Part shown: one piece after another, positions 28,753 through 37,467 of the stretch
Numbering within the stretch: position 1 is the first letter of the stretch
Layout: each line of letters opens with the position of its first letter
Origin: Pelagicoccus albus
Lineage (GTDB): Bacteria; Verrucomicrobiota; Verrucomicrobiia; Opitutales; Opitutaceae
Reading direction: 5' to 3'
Assembly: GCF_014230145.1 (NCBI RefSeq)
Contig: NZ_JACHVC010000001.1
Span: 248,001-312,000 of the forward strand
DNA length: 64,000 nt
Translations under genes and position numbers: made by a program
The notes under the pieces: model-generated
Seen by the model: the letters and a program-made list of their open reading frames with translations, nothing else
Database searches by the model: none
Told to the model about the DNA's origin: nothing

Positions 28753-30291
28753 ATGAAGTCCTTTTACATCACTACCGCTATTGACTACGCGAACGGCTCC
28801 CCGCACCTCGGGCATGCCTACGAAAAGGTGCTGACCGATGTGGTTGCCCGCTTCCGCCGCTTAATGGGGGACGACGTTTATTTCCTAACCGGAATCGATG
28901 AACATGGCCAAAAGGTCCAGCAGTCTGCTGCCAAGCGTGATATCCAGCCCATCGAGCTTTGCGATGAAGCTGCAGGCCAATTCAAGGAACTCTGCGAGAG
29001 CCTCAACATCTCCAACGACGACTTCATTCGTACTACCGAGACCCGCCATAAGGACGTGGTTCGTAAGATTCTGCAGGACCTCTTCGATCGCGACGAAATC
29101 TACAAGGCCGAGTACAAGGGGTTCTACAGCGCTCGAGCGGAGCAGTTCTTACAGGAAAAGGACATGGTCGATGGCAAGTGGCCGGAAATTTTTGGAGAGG
29201 TAACAGAGATCACTGAGAGCAATTATTTCTTCAAGCTCAGCAAGTATCAGGACTGGCTCATCGAGCATATCAAGACCCACGAGGACTTTATCTTTCCCCG
29301 TTTCCGGGCAAAGCAGGTACTCGAATTTCTGAAGGAGCCCATCAACGATCTTTGTATCTCGCGCCCCAAGGAAAGATTGGAATGGGGGATACCACTTCCG
29401 TTTGACGACGGTTATGTGACCTACGTTTGGTTTGACGCGCTTGTTAACTACATCAGTGCGGTAGGATACGGCACTCCAGATTTCGAGAAGTATTGGCCCG
29501 TCGACTACCACGTTATCGGCAAAGATATCCTGCTTCCTCCGCACTCCGTTTACTGGCCTATCATGCTCAAAGCGATCGGCGTAGAAATCCCATCCAGTCT
29601 GCTCGTACACGGCTGGTGGTCGATCAATGGCGATAAGATGTCTAAGAGTACGGGCAACTTCATCGAACCGAGCGAATTTGTTAAGGAATACAGCGTCGAT
29701 GCGCTGCGCTACTTCTTGATCCGGGAAATGAGCGTGGGACAAGACAGCGATTTTTCCGATGAACTTTTCACCAACCGCTACAACAGCGATCTCGCGAACG
29801 ATCTTGGAAACCTGTTGAACCGAGTTCTAACCATGACTCCCCGATATTGTGGGGATACTTTTCCAGCTCGAAGCGTTGATGAAGAGCCAGAGAAGGAACT
29901 CGAAGAAGCGTGGGCCAACACGGAAGGCAAAGTCGTCGAGCTCTACGAGGATTTCCAATTTCACAAAGGTTTGGAACTTACCTTCGCCTTCATTCGCTCA
30001 ATCAATCGCTACGCAGAGCAGCGGTCCCCGTGGAAGTTGGCCAAGTCCGAAGACCAGAAGGATAAAGACACTTGTGCGACAGCGCTGTCATTGATGGCAG
30101 AGTCTTTGCGACGAGCGGTTGGTTTGTTGGAGCCCGTTATGCCGGAAACGACTGCCCGTGTGTATGAGCTTCTCGGTTATGAGAGCGATGCTGCTTGGTT
30201 AGAACGTCTCAAGCCCAGTGACGCTTTAACAGGAGCCAAGGTCGGGGAACGCGTGATTCTCTTTCCGAAACCCCAGCAGGAGAAGAAATAG
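28753..30291 (+). CDS. metG: Methionyl-tRNA synthetase, zinc-knuckle-less form
   Basis: Charges tRNA-Met, and so initiator tRNA. 512 residues from ATG 28753 (MKSFYITTAIDYANGSPHLG); an upstream extension to 28714 is not family-like. HIGH is represented by PHLGHAYEK and the second motif is DKMSKSTGNF at about residue 295. In the connective peptide, where other MetRS have Cys-x2-Cys and CPxxC/H, this protein has YSARAEQF and WPEIFGEV, so all four zinc ligands are missing. There is no C-terminal tRNA-binding appendix. menF follows after 15 bases. Confidence 0.95.
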   Translation: MKSFYITTAIDYANGSPHLGHAYEKVLTDVVARFRRLMGDDVYFLTGIDEHGQKVQQSAAKRDIQPIELCDEAAGQFKELCESLNISNDDFIRTTETRHKDVVRKILQDLFDRDEIYKAEYKGFYSARAEQFLQEKDMVDGKWPEIFGEVTEITESNYFFKLSKYQDWLIEHIKTHEDFIFPRFRAKQVLEFLKEPINDLCISRPKERLEWGIPLPFDDGYVTYVWFDALVNYISAVGYGTPDFEKYWPVDYHVIGKDILLPPHSVYWPIMLKAIGVEIPSSLLVHGWWSINGDKMSKSTGNFIEPSEFVKEYSVDALRYFLIREMSVGQDSDFSDELFTNRYNSDLANDLGNLLNRVLTMTPRYCGDTFPARSVDEEPEKELEEAWANTEGKVVELYEDFQFHKGLELTFAFIRSINRYAEQRSPWKLAKSEDQKDKDTCATALSLMAESLRRAVGLLEPVMPETTARVYELLGYESDAAWLERLKPSDALTGAKVGERVILFPKPQQEKK

Positions 30292-30306
30292 AGGCATAGC
30301 CACTTT

Positions 30307-31731
30307 GTGGATACTATCCAGCTAGATCCCGCTAAAGCCAAGAGCTTCGAAACCCTGCATGCCTTTTTGCAGGCTTGCCTTGTCAAGGCGATGGAGCGCG
30401 GAAAACCGCAACTTGTCAGCATTGCAGCGGAGTCTAGCTTGCTTGATCCCTTGGCTGTGCTGGAGTCGATCTACGAAGATCAGCAACAGCATTTCTACAT
30501 TGAAAAAAAACGCGACGACTTGGCGATCGCTGGTGCAGAGGCAGCGATAAGCTACTCGCCTTCGGGGGCTTCCCGTTTTAAATCAGCGAAGGCGTGGATT
30601 GAAGAGACTCTGGAAAACGCTATCGCAGTGGGCGATCCCAGCTTACCTTTTTTTGGACCTCACTTCTTTTGCGGATTCAGCTTTTTTGATGAAGTCTCGA
30701 GTAAGGTGCCTTTTCCCTCTTCCTCGCTTTTTGTTCCCCGCTGGCAGGTTGTATCTACGAAAGGCCGATGCGTTGCCATCGCTAACGCGACGATAGGTTT
30801 GGGTGACGATGTTGAAGCTGTTGCCAAGCGTATCTGGAATGCGAATACTAAGTTTAGGTCTTTTGATTACTCGGAGGAGGAATGCTCGTCAAAAAAAGAT
30901 GGCATTCGCATTCTGGAGACAAAAGAACGTGGCGGTGACGATGCATTTCAGGTCGCGGTTGGAAATGCGTTGAAGCAAATCAAAGTTGGCGAATTCGAGA
31001 AAATCGTCTTAGCTCGGGCTCTTGAGCTAAAGGCAGATCAGCCCTTTCATCCGCTCGAAATTTTGAATACGCTCCGCGAAAGATACGAAGATTGCTTCGC
31101 ATTCTCGATCGCTAATGGCAAGGGGCAGAGTTTCATAGGAGCGAGTCCTGAACGGTTGGTTTCGGTTTTTAAAGGGCGGGTTAATGTCGATGCTCTCGCG
31201 GGAACCGCGCCTCGTGGTAAGACCGCTTCGGAAGATGCGAGATTTGGGGCGGGCTTATTGGATAGCGAGAAGGACCGTCGGGAGCACCGCATTGTTTATG
31301 ATTCGATTTGCAGGAGACTTGAAAGCCTTGACCTTTCGGTGGAAAGTCTTTGCTGCCCGAGTTTGAAGAAACTGCAGAATGTGCAGCACTTGTTTGTAGA
31401 TGTGGAAGCCGAGCTGGCGGATGGTATCCATTTGTTGGACCTCGTAGCGGAATTGCACCCGACTCCGGCTGTGGGCGGAACTCCGCGGGAAGCGGCGGTT
31501 CCACGTATTCAGGAACACGAGCGTTTCGAACGAGGACTTTACGCCGGTCCGATTGGTTGGATAAATTCAAAGGGCGAGGGTGAGTTTCTAGTCGGAATCC
31601 GATCAGCCCTTGTGGATGGAGAGAATGCCTGTCTCTATGCGGGAGTGGGCGTGGTGGAAGGTTCCGTACCGGAGCGTGAACACCTCGAGACTAATCTGAA
31701 ATTTCAAGCCCTCAAGGAGAACCTCCTCTAG
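30307..31731 (+). CDS. menF: Isochorismate synthase
   Basis: Converts chorismate to isochorismate, the first step towards menaquinone. The C-terminal chorismate-binding domain (about 210-474) has FEKIVLARALELKAD, FIGASPERLVSV, GTAPRGKT, HRIVYDSICRRLE and the hallmark HPTPAVGGTPREAAV. The N-terminal region is divergent as usual. Start is GTG 30307. The next gene, menD, performs the following step and begins two bases after the stop, so isochorismate is meant for menaquinone rather than a siderophore. Confidence 0.92.
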   Translation: MDTIQLDPAKAKSFETLHAFLQACLVKAMERGKPQLVSIAAESSLLDPLAVLESIYEDQQQHFYIEKKRDDLAIAGAEAAISYSPSGASRFKSAKAWIEETLENAIAVGDPSLPFFGPHFFCGFSFFDEVSSKVPFPSSSLFVPRWQVVSTKGRCVAIANATIGLGDDVEAVAKRIWNANTKFRSFDYSEEECSSKKDGIRILETKERGGDDAFQVAVGNALKQIKVGEFEKIVLARALELKADQPFHPLEILNTLRERYEDCFAFSIANGKGQSFIGASPERLVSVFKGRVNVDALAGTAPRGKTASEDARFGAGLLDSEKDRREHRIVYDSICRRLESLDLSVESLCCPSLKKLQNVQHLFVDVEAELADGIHLLDLVAELHPTPAVGGTPREAAVPRIQEHERFERGLYAGPIGWINSKGEGEFLVGIRSALVDGENACLYAGVGVVEGSVPEREHLETNLKFQALKENLL

Positions 31732-31732
31732 C

Positions 31733-33460
31733 ATGGATAAGAGCTGGGTAAACGCTAACGAGCTGTGGGCTGATGTCATAGCGGAAACGCTGTACAGAAA
31801 AGGAGTATCCACAGTTGTTACCTGTCCCGGATCTCGGAGTTCTCCACTGACTTTTGCTTTTGCTCGACATCCAGAAATTGAGGCAATCCCGATCTTAGAC
31901 GAACGTTCAGGGGCATTCTTCGCATTGGGTTTAGCTAAGAAGACAGGAAACCCTGTGGCCATCGTCTGCACATCAGGATCCGCCGTGGCCAACTTTTTCC
32001 CTGCGGTCGTGGAAGCAAGCGAGCTAGGCGTGCCTCTGGTTGTCCTAACTGCGGATCGGCCTGCGGAGATGCGTGATTGCTCGGCTGGTCAGACCATCGA
32101 TCAGGTGAAGTTTTTTGGTGGATACGTTCGGAAGCAAGTCGAGCTGGCAGTACCGGAGGCGAAACTCGAGATGTTACGCTATCTAAGGCAAACGGTTTGC
32201 TACCTTTTGGATGTTGCTGTCGCTCCGAATCGTGGACCTGTCCAACTTAACATACCTTTCAGAGATCCGCTCATTCCTGTTGAGGAGACCGGATTTGTCT
32301 CTCCGCTAGAGCCGGGAGATTTCGCAAGTTTCTTTTCTCACCTGGAGCCATCCGACCCGCTTCCGATAGCGCAAGCGGAGCTGCCTCAAAAGATCGCTCT
32401 CTCCTCAAGTGGCCTTATTCTGGTAGGACCAGTTTCTCCTGCGAATGAGGAAACTTGGCTTGATAATCTGGCGACTTTTGCCAACCGCTTGGGGTGGCCG
32501 CTGCTGGCGGATGCCATAAGCCCCGTCCGCTCGCATGCCAGTGCTTTTGAGTCTTTGATCTGCGGATACGATACGATTATTCGTAATAGAGAACTCTGTC
32601 ACGAGCTCGTGCCCGAACGGATTATTGTGGTGGGTTCTTTGCCTACCAGCAAAGCGTTGCGATCCTGGATTGGGGAGCATGATTTGGAGATGACTGTTTT
32701 GAGCGATCGTCCGGTGAATTGGGATGCGACTCATTCGAGATCGAATCATGTTTATGCCGATTTTGAGTTCGGCGGTGTTCTTGTCGATTCGGGAAATGAA
32801 TCTAGCTATACCAGACGCTGGTTGGATTTGGAGCGAATCGTAGCGGCGGAGTACGATCAACGTTTCGGGAAAACGGAGTCTTTGTTTGAGGCTAAGTTGG
32901 CTTGGACTTTGTCGAAACAGTTGCCGGAGGAAGCAAGCCTTTGCGTATCCAACAGTATGCCTCCGCGGGACATGGAATTTTATTTCGGGCGAAACGATCT
33001 CGGAGTTTCTGTCTTCTCTTCTCGTGGCGCCAATGGAATCGATGGAATTTTGTCGACTGCCATGGGAGTCGCCCACGGTGGCGAAAATACCTTTTTGCTT
33101 ACGGGAGATCTTGCTCTTTTACACGATACCAATGGAGCTCTGATCTCGAAGCTTCTCAAGGGGAGCTTAACAATCCTATTGGTGAACAACTCGGGTGGGG
33201 GAATCTTTGAAATGCTACCGGTTTCGCAATTCGAGGATGTATTCGAAAAACATTACGGAACGGATCAGAAAGTTGACTTCTCGGATTGGGCCAAGACCTA
33301 TGGAATTCGGTACGAGCTGATTGAGGATTGGCAGACCATGCAAGAAAAGCTGCGTGAGGAGCCTGAAGGGGTACGCTTGCTGGAGATTCGTACTGACCGC
33401 AAGGCGGATACTCTGACGCGGAAAACCTGGTTCGCCGAAATTAGAGAGCTTCTGAGCTAA
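31733..33460 (+). CDS. menD: SEPHCHC synthase (menaquinone biosynthesis)
   Basis: Thiamine-diphosphate enzyme that adds a succinyl-semialdehyde unit from 2-oxoglutarate to isochorismate. 575 residues with N-terminal VTCPGSRSSPLTFAFARHPE and DERSGAFFALGLAKKTGNPV, the Glu for ThDP activation (DERS), CSAGQTIDQVKFFGGYV and, at the C terminus, the ThDP/Mg loop GDLALLHDTNGAL with NNSGGGIFEMLP. It forms a two-gene unit with menF. Menaquinone implies an anaerobic-type or low-potential respiratory chain, consistent with the multihaem genes further on. Confidence 0.95.
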   Translation: MDKSWVNANELWADVIAETLYRKGVSTVVTCPGSRSSPLTFAFARHPEIEAIPILDERSGAFFALGLAKKTGNPVAIVCTSGSAVANFFPAVVEASELGVPLVVLTADRPAEMRDCSAGQTIDQVKFFGGYVRKQVELAVPEAKLEMLRYLRQTVCYLLDVAVAPNRGPVQLNIPFRDPLIPVEETGFVSPLEPGDFASFFSHLEPSDPLPIAQAELPQKIALSSSGLILVGPVSPANEETWLDNLATFANRLGWPLLADAISPVRSHASAFESLICGYDTIIRNRELCHELVPERIIVVGSLPTSKALRSWIGEHDLEMTVLSDRPVNWDATHSRSNHVYADFEFGGVLVDSGNESSYTRRWLDLERIVAAEYDQRFGKTESLFEAKLAWTLSKQLPEEASLCVSNSMPPRDMEFYFGRNDLGVSVFSSRGANGIDGILSTAMGVAHGGENTFLLTGDLALLHDTNGALISKLLKGSLTILLVNNSGGGIFEMLPVSQFEDVFEKHYGTDQKVDFSDWAKTYGIRYELIEDWQTMQEKLREEPEGVRLLEIRTDRKADTLTRKTWFAEIRELLS

Positions 33461-33485
33461 GCCTAGATTCGAAGACCCTGTCGTT

Positions 33486-34412
33486 TCAGCCGTGCAGCAA
33501 TTTGGAGGCGACTCCGAATCGTAGGTTGAATTCGGAAAAATAAAGTAGCTCGCAGCCAAGATATTCGAGGGAGGCCGCAAGGGTTACCATCGCGGTCGGA
33601 AAAATGTCGGAACGGCTGGGCGGTATCCTGTATTCCTCTACTCGTCCCTTAGCGGTTAGCGAACAAAGATGGGCTCCCATCCTTTTGAACTCTTCGAGGA
33701 AGATGCCTTCTTCTATCTGACGTTCGCTTAGCGAGCTGGCTAGATGTTTGGCCGCTCCACCAGTGAGCACAGCAATTTCAGAGGGACTGCTTCTCGCTTG
33801 GAATTTCGAGGCGAGCCAGCGCTCTCTGACGTAGTCGGAGATACGTTTCTGGCAGTCGGATGATAGGGGTTGCTCTCGATCTTTCACTAGAAGCGAGGCC
33901 AAGCGGACGGATCCCAGTCTCAGGCTTTCTGCAGCTTGCAGCTGGCTATTTAAAAACTGAATACACTCCAGGCTGCCTCCTCCTAGGTCGAGAAGGGAAT
34001 AGGACTCGAGTTTGGTTAGGGCTGGATCGCACTTTAAGGCGTCTCCAATGAATTCAGCTTCCTCGTCGCCTGAAAGAATGCGAAGCTCGTGCCCGCAGGC
34101 TTTTTCCACTGCATTGACGAACTCTTGTTTGTTGGACGCGTCCCGCACGGCGGAGGTTGCGACGATACAGGTGGAATCGCAGCCTTCGGCGGCTTTAACC
34201 AGGCGGGTAATAGCTGCCGCTCCTCGCTGAATGGCATCCTCGTCAATGATGGGTGGATGCCCTGTCATACCTTCGCCAATACGAGTTTCTTCTACGATGA
34301 AATCTACTTTCTCTGCGGGCGTGTTGTCGCCAGCTTTAGCTATCAGAAGCTTTATGGTATTGGAGCCCACATCAATGACTCCAACGGTGGGCGAGCTAGA
34401 GTGCGTAGCCAT
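33486..34412 (-). CDS. Ppx/GppA family phosphatase
   Basis: 308-residue member of the exopolyphosphatase / guanosine pentaphosphate phosphatase family (ASKHA fold). It has the first phosphate loop VGVIDVGSNTIKLLIA, the conserved AVRDASN motif, and the second phosphate motif LLDLGGGSLECIQF. The short length, without the C-terminal helical domains of E. coli Ppx, places it with the small Ppx-like proteins, so substrate (polyP or pppGpp) is not settled. It overlaps rsmI by 17 bases and is the last gene of the minus-strand block. Confidence 0.88.
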   Translation of the reverse strand: MATHSSSPTVGVIDVGSNTIKLLIAKAGDNTPAEKVDFIVEETRIGEGMTGHPPIIDEDAIQRGAAAITRLVKAAEGCDSTCIVATSAVRDASNKQEFVNAVEKACGHELRILSGDEEAEFIGDALKCDPALTKLESYSLLDLGGGSLECIQFLNSQLQAAESLRLGSVRLASLLVKDREQPLSSDCQKRISDYVRERWLASKFQARSSPSEIAVLTGGAAKHLASSLSERQIEEGIFLEEFKRMGAHLCSLTAKGRVEEYRIPPSRSDIFPTAMVTLAASLEYLGCELLYFSEFNLRFGVASKLLHG

Positions 34413-35112
34413 CTGGGGCGATAAGGACGACGAATTCGCCTTTCTTGCTGGACGAGCTCATCTGTTCTCGGATGTCGGCGATGCGGCCGGAGCGGATGGT
34501 CTCGAATTTCTTGGTGAGCTCTCGGCCGATGCAGACGACTCGGTCAGGGCCGAGCACGTCCTCCAGTTCCGCTGTCATCTTTTCGATACGATGCGTGGAT
34601 TCGTAGAGGGCGATGGTGTGCTTAAAATCCCGATACTCTTCAAAGAAACGGCGACGGGCCGCTGATTTGGGCGGAAGGAAGCCCGCGAAGAAAAATGCGT
34701 CGGTTGGCAGCCCGCTTACGCTGAGGAGGGAAGTAACTGCACAAGCTCCAGGAATCGGAACAACGGGAAGGCTCAAGCGTTGGCATTCCCTTGCGACACG
34801 AAACCCCGGATCCGAAATGGCAGGCGTGCCCGCGTCGGAGACCAACGCCACGGATTCTCCCGCTTGTAGTTTCTCGACGATCGAGCTGGCCGCACGCTTT
34901 TCGTTGTGGTCGTGGTAGGCGATGAGCGGCCTCCTGATATCCAGCTTAGTGAGCATTGATCCCGTGGTGCGAGTGTCCTCGCACGCTATGGAATCGACTT
35001 TAGAGAGCAAAGAAAGGGCCCTTTGGCTTATATCCGCCAAGTTGCCGATAGGAGTGGCCACCACGTAGAGGTGGCCCGCCTCTGGAGTGAGTGAAGGGTT
35101 GTCTGTTGACAT
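34396..35112 (-). CDS. rsmI: 16S rRNA (cytidine-1402-2'-O)-methyltransferase
   Basis: SAM-dependent tetrapyrrole-methylase-fold enzyme that methylates C1402 of 16S rRNA. Signatures: HLYVVATPIGNLADISQRAL at the start, VDSIACEDTRTTG, YHDHNE, ALVSDAGTPAISDPGF and CIGRELTKKFE. 238 residues covers the catalytic domain, with a short C terminus compared with E. coli. It lies in the minus-strand block, overlapping ppx. Confidence 0.94.
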   Translation of the reverse strand: MSTDNPSLTPEAGHLYVVATPIGNLADISQRALSLLSKVDSIACEDTRTTGSMLTKLDIRRPLIAYHDHNEKRAASSIVEKLQAGESVALVSDAGTPAISDPGFRVARECQRLSLPVVPIPGACAVTSLLSVSGLPTDAFFFAGFLPPKSAARRRFFEEYRDFKHTIALYESTHRIEKMTAELEDVLGPDRVVCIGRELTKKFETIRSGRIADIREQMSSSSKKGEFVVLIAPDGYAL

Positions 35113-35166
35113 TTACAGGCGATTGGCAGCCCAGAGGGGAAGGTCCGCTGTGGGGCGAACGTGTCT

Positions 35167-35316
35167 CTAGCTGGTTCCCATGCCTGGAACGCCACCTTCC
35201 CAATCCTTAGGACGGCTCCAAGGAATGGTGGATTCGTCTGGGTCGGCGCAACCGGAGACGAAAAAGAGGGAAGCAATGCTGAGAGCAGCAAGAATGAGAG
35301 AAATGGACTTTTTCAT
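35167..35316 (-). CDS. Small lipoprotein of 49 residues
   Basis: Too short for routine ORF calling but convincing: MKKSISLILAALSIASLFFV is a signal sequence running into the lipobox FVSGC, giving a mature lipoprotein of about 26 residues rich in Asp, Pro, Gly and Trp (ADPDESTIPWSRPKDWEGG and then VPGMGTS). It lies between the coiled-coil protein gene and rsmI on the same strand, with 15 bases upstream and 54 downstream. Function unknown; by its position it is part of the same transcript. Confidence 0.7.
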   Translation of the reverse strand: MKKSISLILAALSIASLFFVSGCADPDESTIPWSRPKDWEGGVPGMGTS

Positions 35317-35330
35317 GTTATCTTTGAATG

Positions 35331-36077
35331 TCAGTTTAGACTCGAAACCGAGTCTCCCGATTGCGGGTTCTTGACGATGGACTCTGGCAAAACTCGGGCG
35401 ATGCTCAAGTTTTCCTTAACATCGGTGACCTGTATTTTGGCTATGGTTGTGTCAGCGTGCCGGATATAAAGTTCATTTTGGAGCCGAACTCCTTCGCTGT
35501 AGCCAATATCGAGAATCACGAAGGAATTGCCTTTCCCGACGGTGAGGATCCGGCCGTGCAGATTCGAACGCGCGGGCACGGAGATGGGAAGCGAGTTTTC
35601 GGCCAACCCTGGCTGGGTTTGCTGCAGTTCGAGGATTTGGCGTTCTAGGCTGGCGATTTGCAGCTCGTAGTCGGCGATCTCGTCTTGGGAAATACTGGTT
35701 GCTTGCAACACGCCGAGTTCTTCGCTGAGGCGACTGTTTTCGCGTTGAAGCCTGCGTTCCGCTATCTCTTGGGCGTCGCGCTCGTCGACCAATCGCTTGT
35801 TTTCTCTTTGGATTTGGAGCAACTGATTGTTAGCGAGCAGCGAATCGGCGGTGAGGCTTTCGATATCCAAAGTTTGGCTTTTCAACTTCTCCGCTTGCTC
35901 GGAGTTTTGCAGTTTCAGCTCCCGGTTTTGATTGCGAGCTTCATTGAGCTGAGCTCGCAACTCCTGCATGTTCGCATCCAGCGAACGGTACTCGGTTTTT
36001 TGCTGGAAGTAGAAGAACCCCGCCGCGACGGCGCCAAGCACGGCCAAAATCTGGAGGATGCGGGTGATGTACTTCAT
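35331..36077 (-). CDS. Membrane-anchored coiled-coil protein
   Basis: 248 residues: one N-terminal transmembrane helix (ITRILQILAVLGAVAAGFFYF), a long coiled coil with Leu/Glu/Gln heptads (about 28-155), and a small beta domain at about 170-245 (GRILTVGKGNSFVILDIGYS, then GVRLQNELYIRH). The layout resembles MreC-like envelope scaffold proteins but I do not see MreC itself. It is flanked by lipid, kinase and lipoprotein genes. Function is not assigned. Confidence 0.75.
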   Translation of the reverse strand: MKYITRILQILAVLGAVAAGFFYFQQKTEYRSLDANMQELRAQLNEARNQNRELKLQNSEQAEKLKSQTLDIESLTADSLLANNQLLQIQRENKRLVDERDAQEIAERRLQRENSRLSEELGVLQATSISQDEIADYELQIASLERQILELQQTQPGLAENSLPISVPARSNLHGRILTVGKGNSFVILDIGYSEGVRLQNELYIRHADTTIAKIQVTDVKENLSIARVLPESIVKNPQSGDSVSSLN

Positions 36078-36143
36078 TTTGGGGAGTAAGTACTTACGCT
36101 AGGATTTTGCGGAGAGTTGGGAAAGAAATTTATTTTGTACCCC

Positions 36144-36797
36144 TCAAATGGCTAAGGGCCGCGGACGGGTGAGTTTAGCGATTTCGGCCATGATCCGGTC
36201 GGCTACGATTTGGTAGCGCTCTTTTCCCGCTTCCCGTCCCGGGTCGTAGGTCTCCGGCGTAATCGGCTCACCATAGCGCATATGCACGCTTAGGTTGAAA
36301 TTGGGCAGAACCTTTCCTTTGGAGAGAACCTTGGCGGAATTGAAGATGCGGCAGGGAATCACGGTGGCTTGCGATTTGGCGGCGATCAGGCCGATGCCTG
36401 GTTTTGCCTTTTGCAGATTGCCGTCTGGCGATCTCGTACCTTCGGGGAATAGCGTTAGCAGTCCGCCGTTTTTGAGCGTGGAGAGGGTGGACTTCATCGC
36501 TTTGATGTCCGAGTCCCCATCGCGGTCGACTGGGATAGTCCCGACCTTATCCAGCCACCAGCTGGCCGCCTTGTTGAGCCACAGGGTCTTGCGGGCGAAG
36601 AAGTTGATATGGCGTCGCAGCAGGCAGCCGATCAAAGGAGGATCGAAGTGGCTGGCATGATTGACGGCGAGAATAACCGCTCCACGCGAGGGAACGTTCT
36701 GGATGCCTTCCACCTCGCCAATTAGCAACTGGCTCAGGACTCCGGCGGCGATGGAGGAGCTGATGTGGTAGACGGTGGGAGAATAGTCGTGGGACAT
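36144..36797 (-). CDS. plsC: 1-acyl-sn-glycerol-3-phosphate acyltransferase
   Basis: Adds the second acyl chain to lysophosphatidic acid in phospholipid synthesis. The 217-residue PlsC domain protein has the catalytic H-x4-D motif AVNHASHFDPP at about residue 50, the glycerol-binding LFPEGTRSPDG, and the VIPCRI block. The stop is one base before the start of cmk, an arrangement common in this phylum and others. Confidence 0.93.
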   Translation of the reverse strand: MSHDYSPTVYHISSSIAAGVLSQLLIGEVEGIQNVPSRGAVILAVNHASHFDPPLIGCLLRRHINFFARKTLWLNKAASWWLDKVGTIPVDRDGDSDIKAMKSTLSTLKNGGLLTLFPEGTRSPDGNLQKAKPGIGLIAAKSQATVIPCRIFNSAKVLSKGKVLPNFNLSVHMRYGEPITPETYDPGREAGKERYQIVADRIMAEIAKLTRPRPLAI

Positions 36798-36798
36798 C

Positions 36799-37467
36799 TT
36801 AATTTTCGTATGCTGCGGAGACGAGTTCGGAAACGTGCTCCACGACTTGCTCGAGGTTTAGTTCTGAAGAATCGACCAAGGTAGCTCCTTCAGGCACTTG
36901 GAGCGGAGCGCTTTTGCGGCTGCTGTCCATCTTGTCCCGCTGTTCAATGCTATCGGTGAGTCCCTCAGCGGCCCGGCGGGCAGCCCGTTTGGCGGGATCG
37001 GCGTAGAGGTAGAGACGAAGATCGGCTTCAGGAAAGATAATGGAACCAATATCCCGGCCTTCCATAACTAGCCCCGCGAATCCGCGCTCTTTCGCGATTT
37101 CCGCTTGGGAGCGTTGGTAGTCGAAGAGGAATTTCCTCACCTCTGGAATGGCTGCGTAGTGCGACACATTTGCGTTCACCTGCTCGCTGCGAATAGCGGC
37201 GTCGGGAGTCCAGCCATTGATGACGATGGAGGCTTGGTTGCCCTCGGTTTTTGTATCGAGCTGCAAGCCGGCCAAACCGGTTACGAGCGCTTCGCCCGCT
37301 TGGGCGGGCACGCCTGCTTCGAGCAGTTTCAACGTAGTGGCTCGGTAGAAAGAGCCCGTGTCTACATGCATTAGGTTGAACCGCGAGCTTAGAGCTCGGG
37401 AGGTGGAGCTTTTTCCAGCGGCAGCTCCTCCGTCGATAGCGACGATAATAAAGTCTTTTTTAGGCAT
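36799..37467 (-). CDS. cmk: Cytidylate kinase
   Basis: Phosphorylates CMP and dCMP with ATP. 222 residues with the P-loop IDGGAAAGKSSTSRAL, LMHVDTGSFYRATTLKLLEA (CMP binding), VMEGRDIGSIIFPEADLRLYL and RAARRAAE. The P-loop is slightly unusual (GGAAAGKS instead of GPSGSGKS). It overlaps aroA by eight bases and abuts plsC. Confidence 0.95.
   Translation of the reverse strand: MPKKDFIIVAIDGGAAAGKSSTSRALSSRFNLMHVDTGSFYRATTLKLLEAGVPAQAGEALVTGLAGLQLDTKTEGNQASIVINGWTPDAAIRSEQVNANVSHYAAIPEVRKFLFDYQRSQAEIAKERGFAGLVMEGRDIGSIIFPEADLRLYLYADPAKRAARRAAEGLTDSIEQRDKMDSSRKSAPLQVPEGATLVDSSELNLEQVVEHVSELVSAAYEN

Noticed and set aside
32405-33076. Minus-strand ORF of 223 residues
   Set aside because: Antisense to menD; no family similarity.
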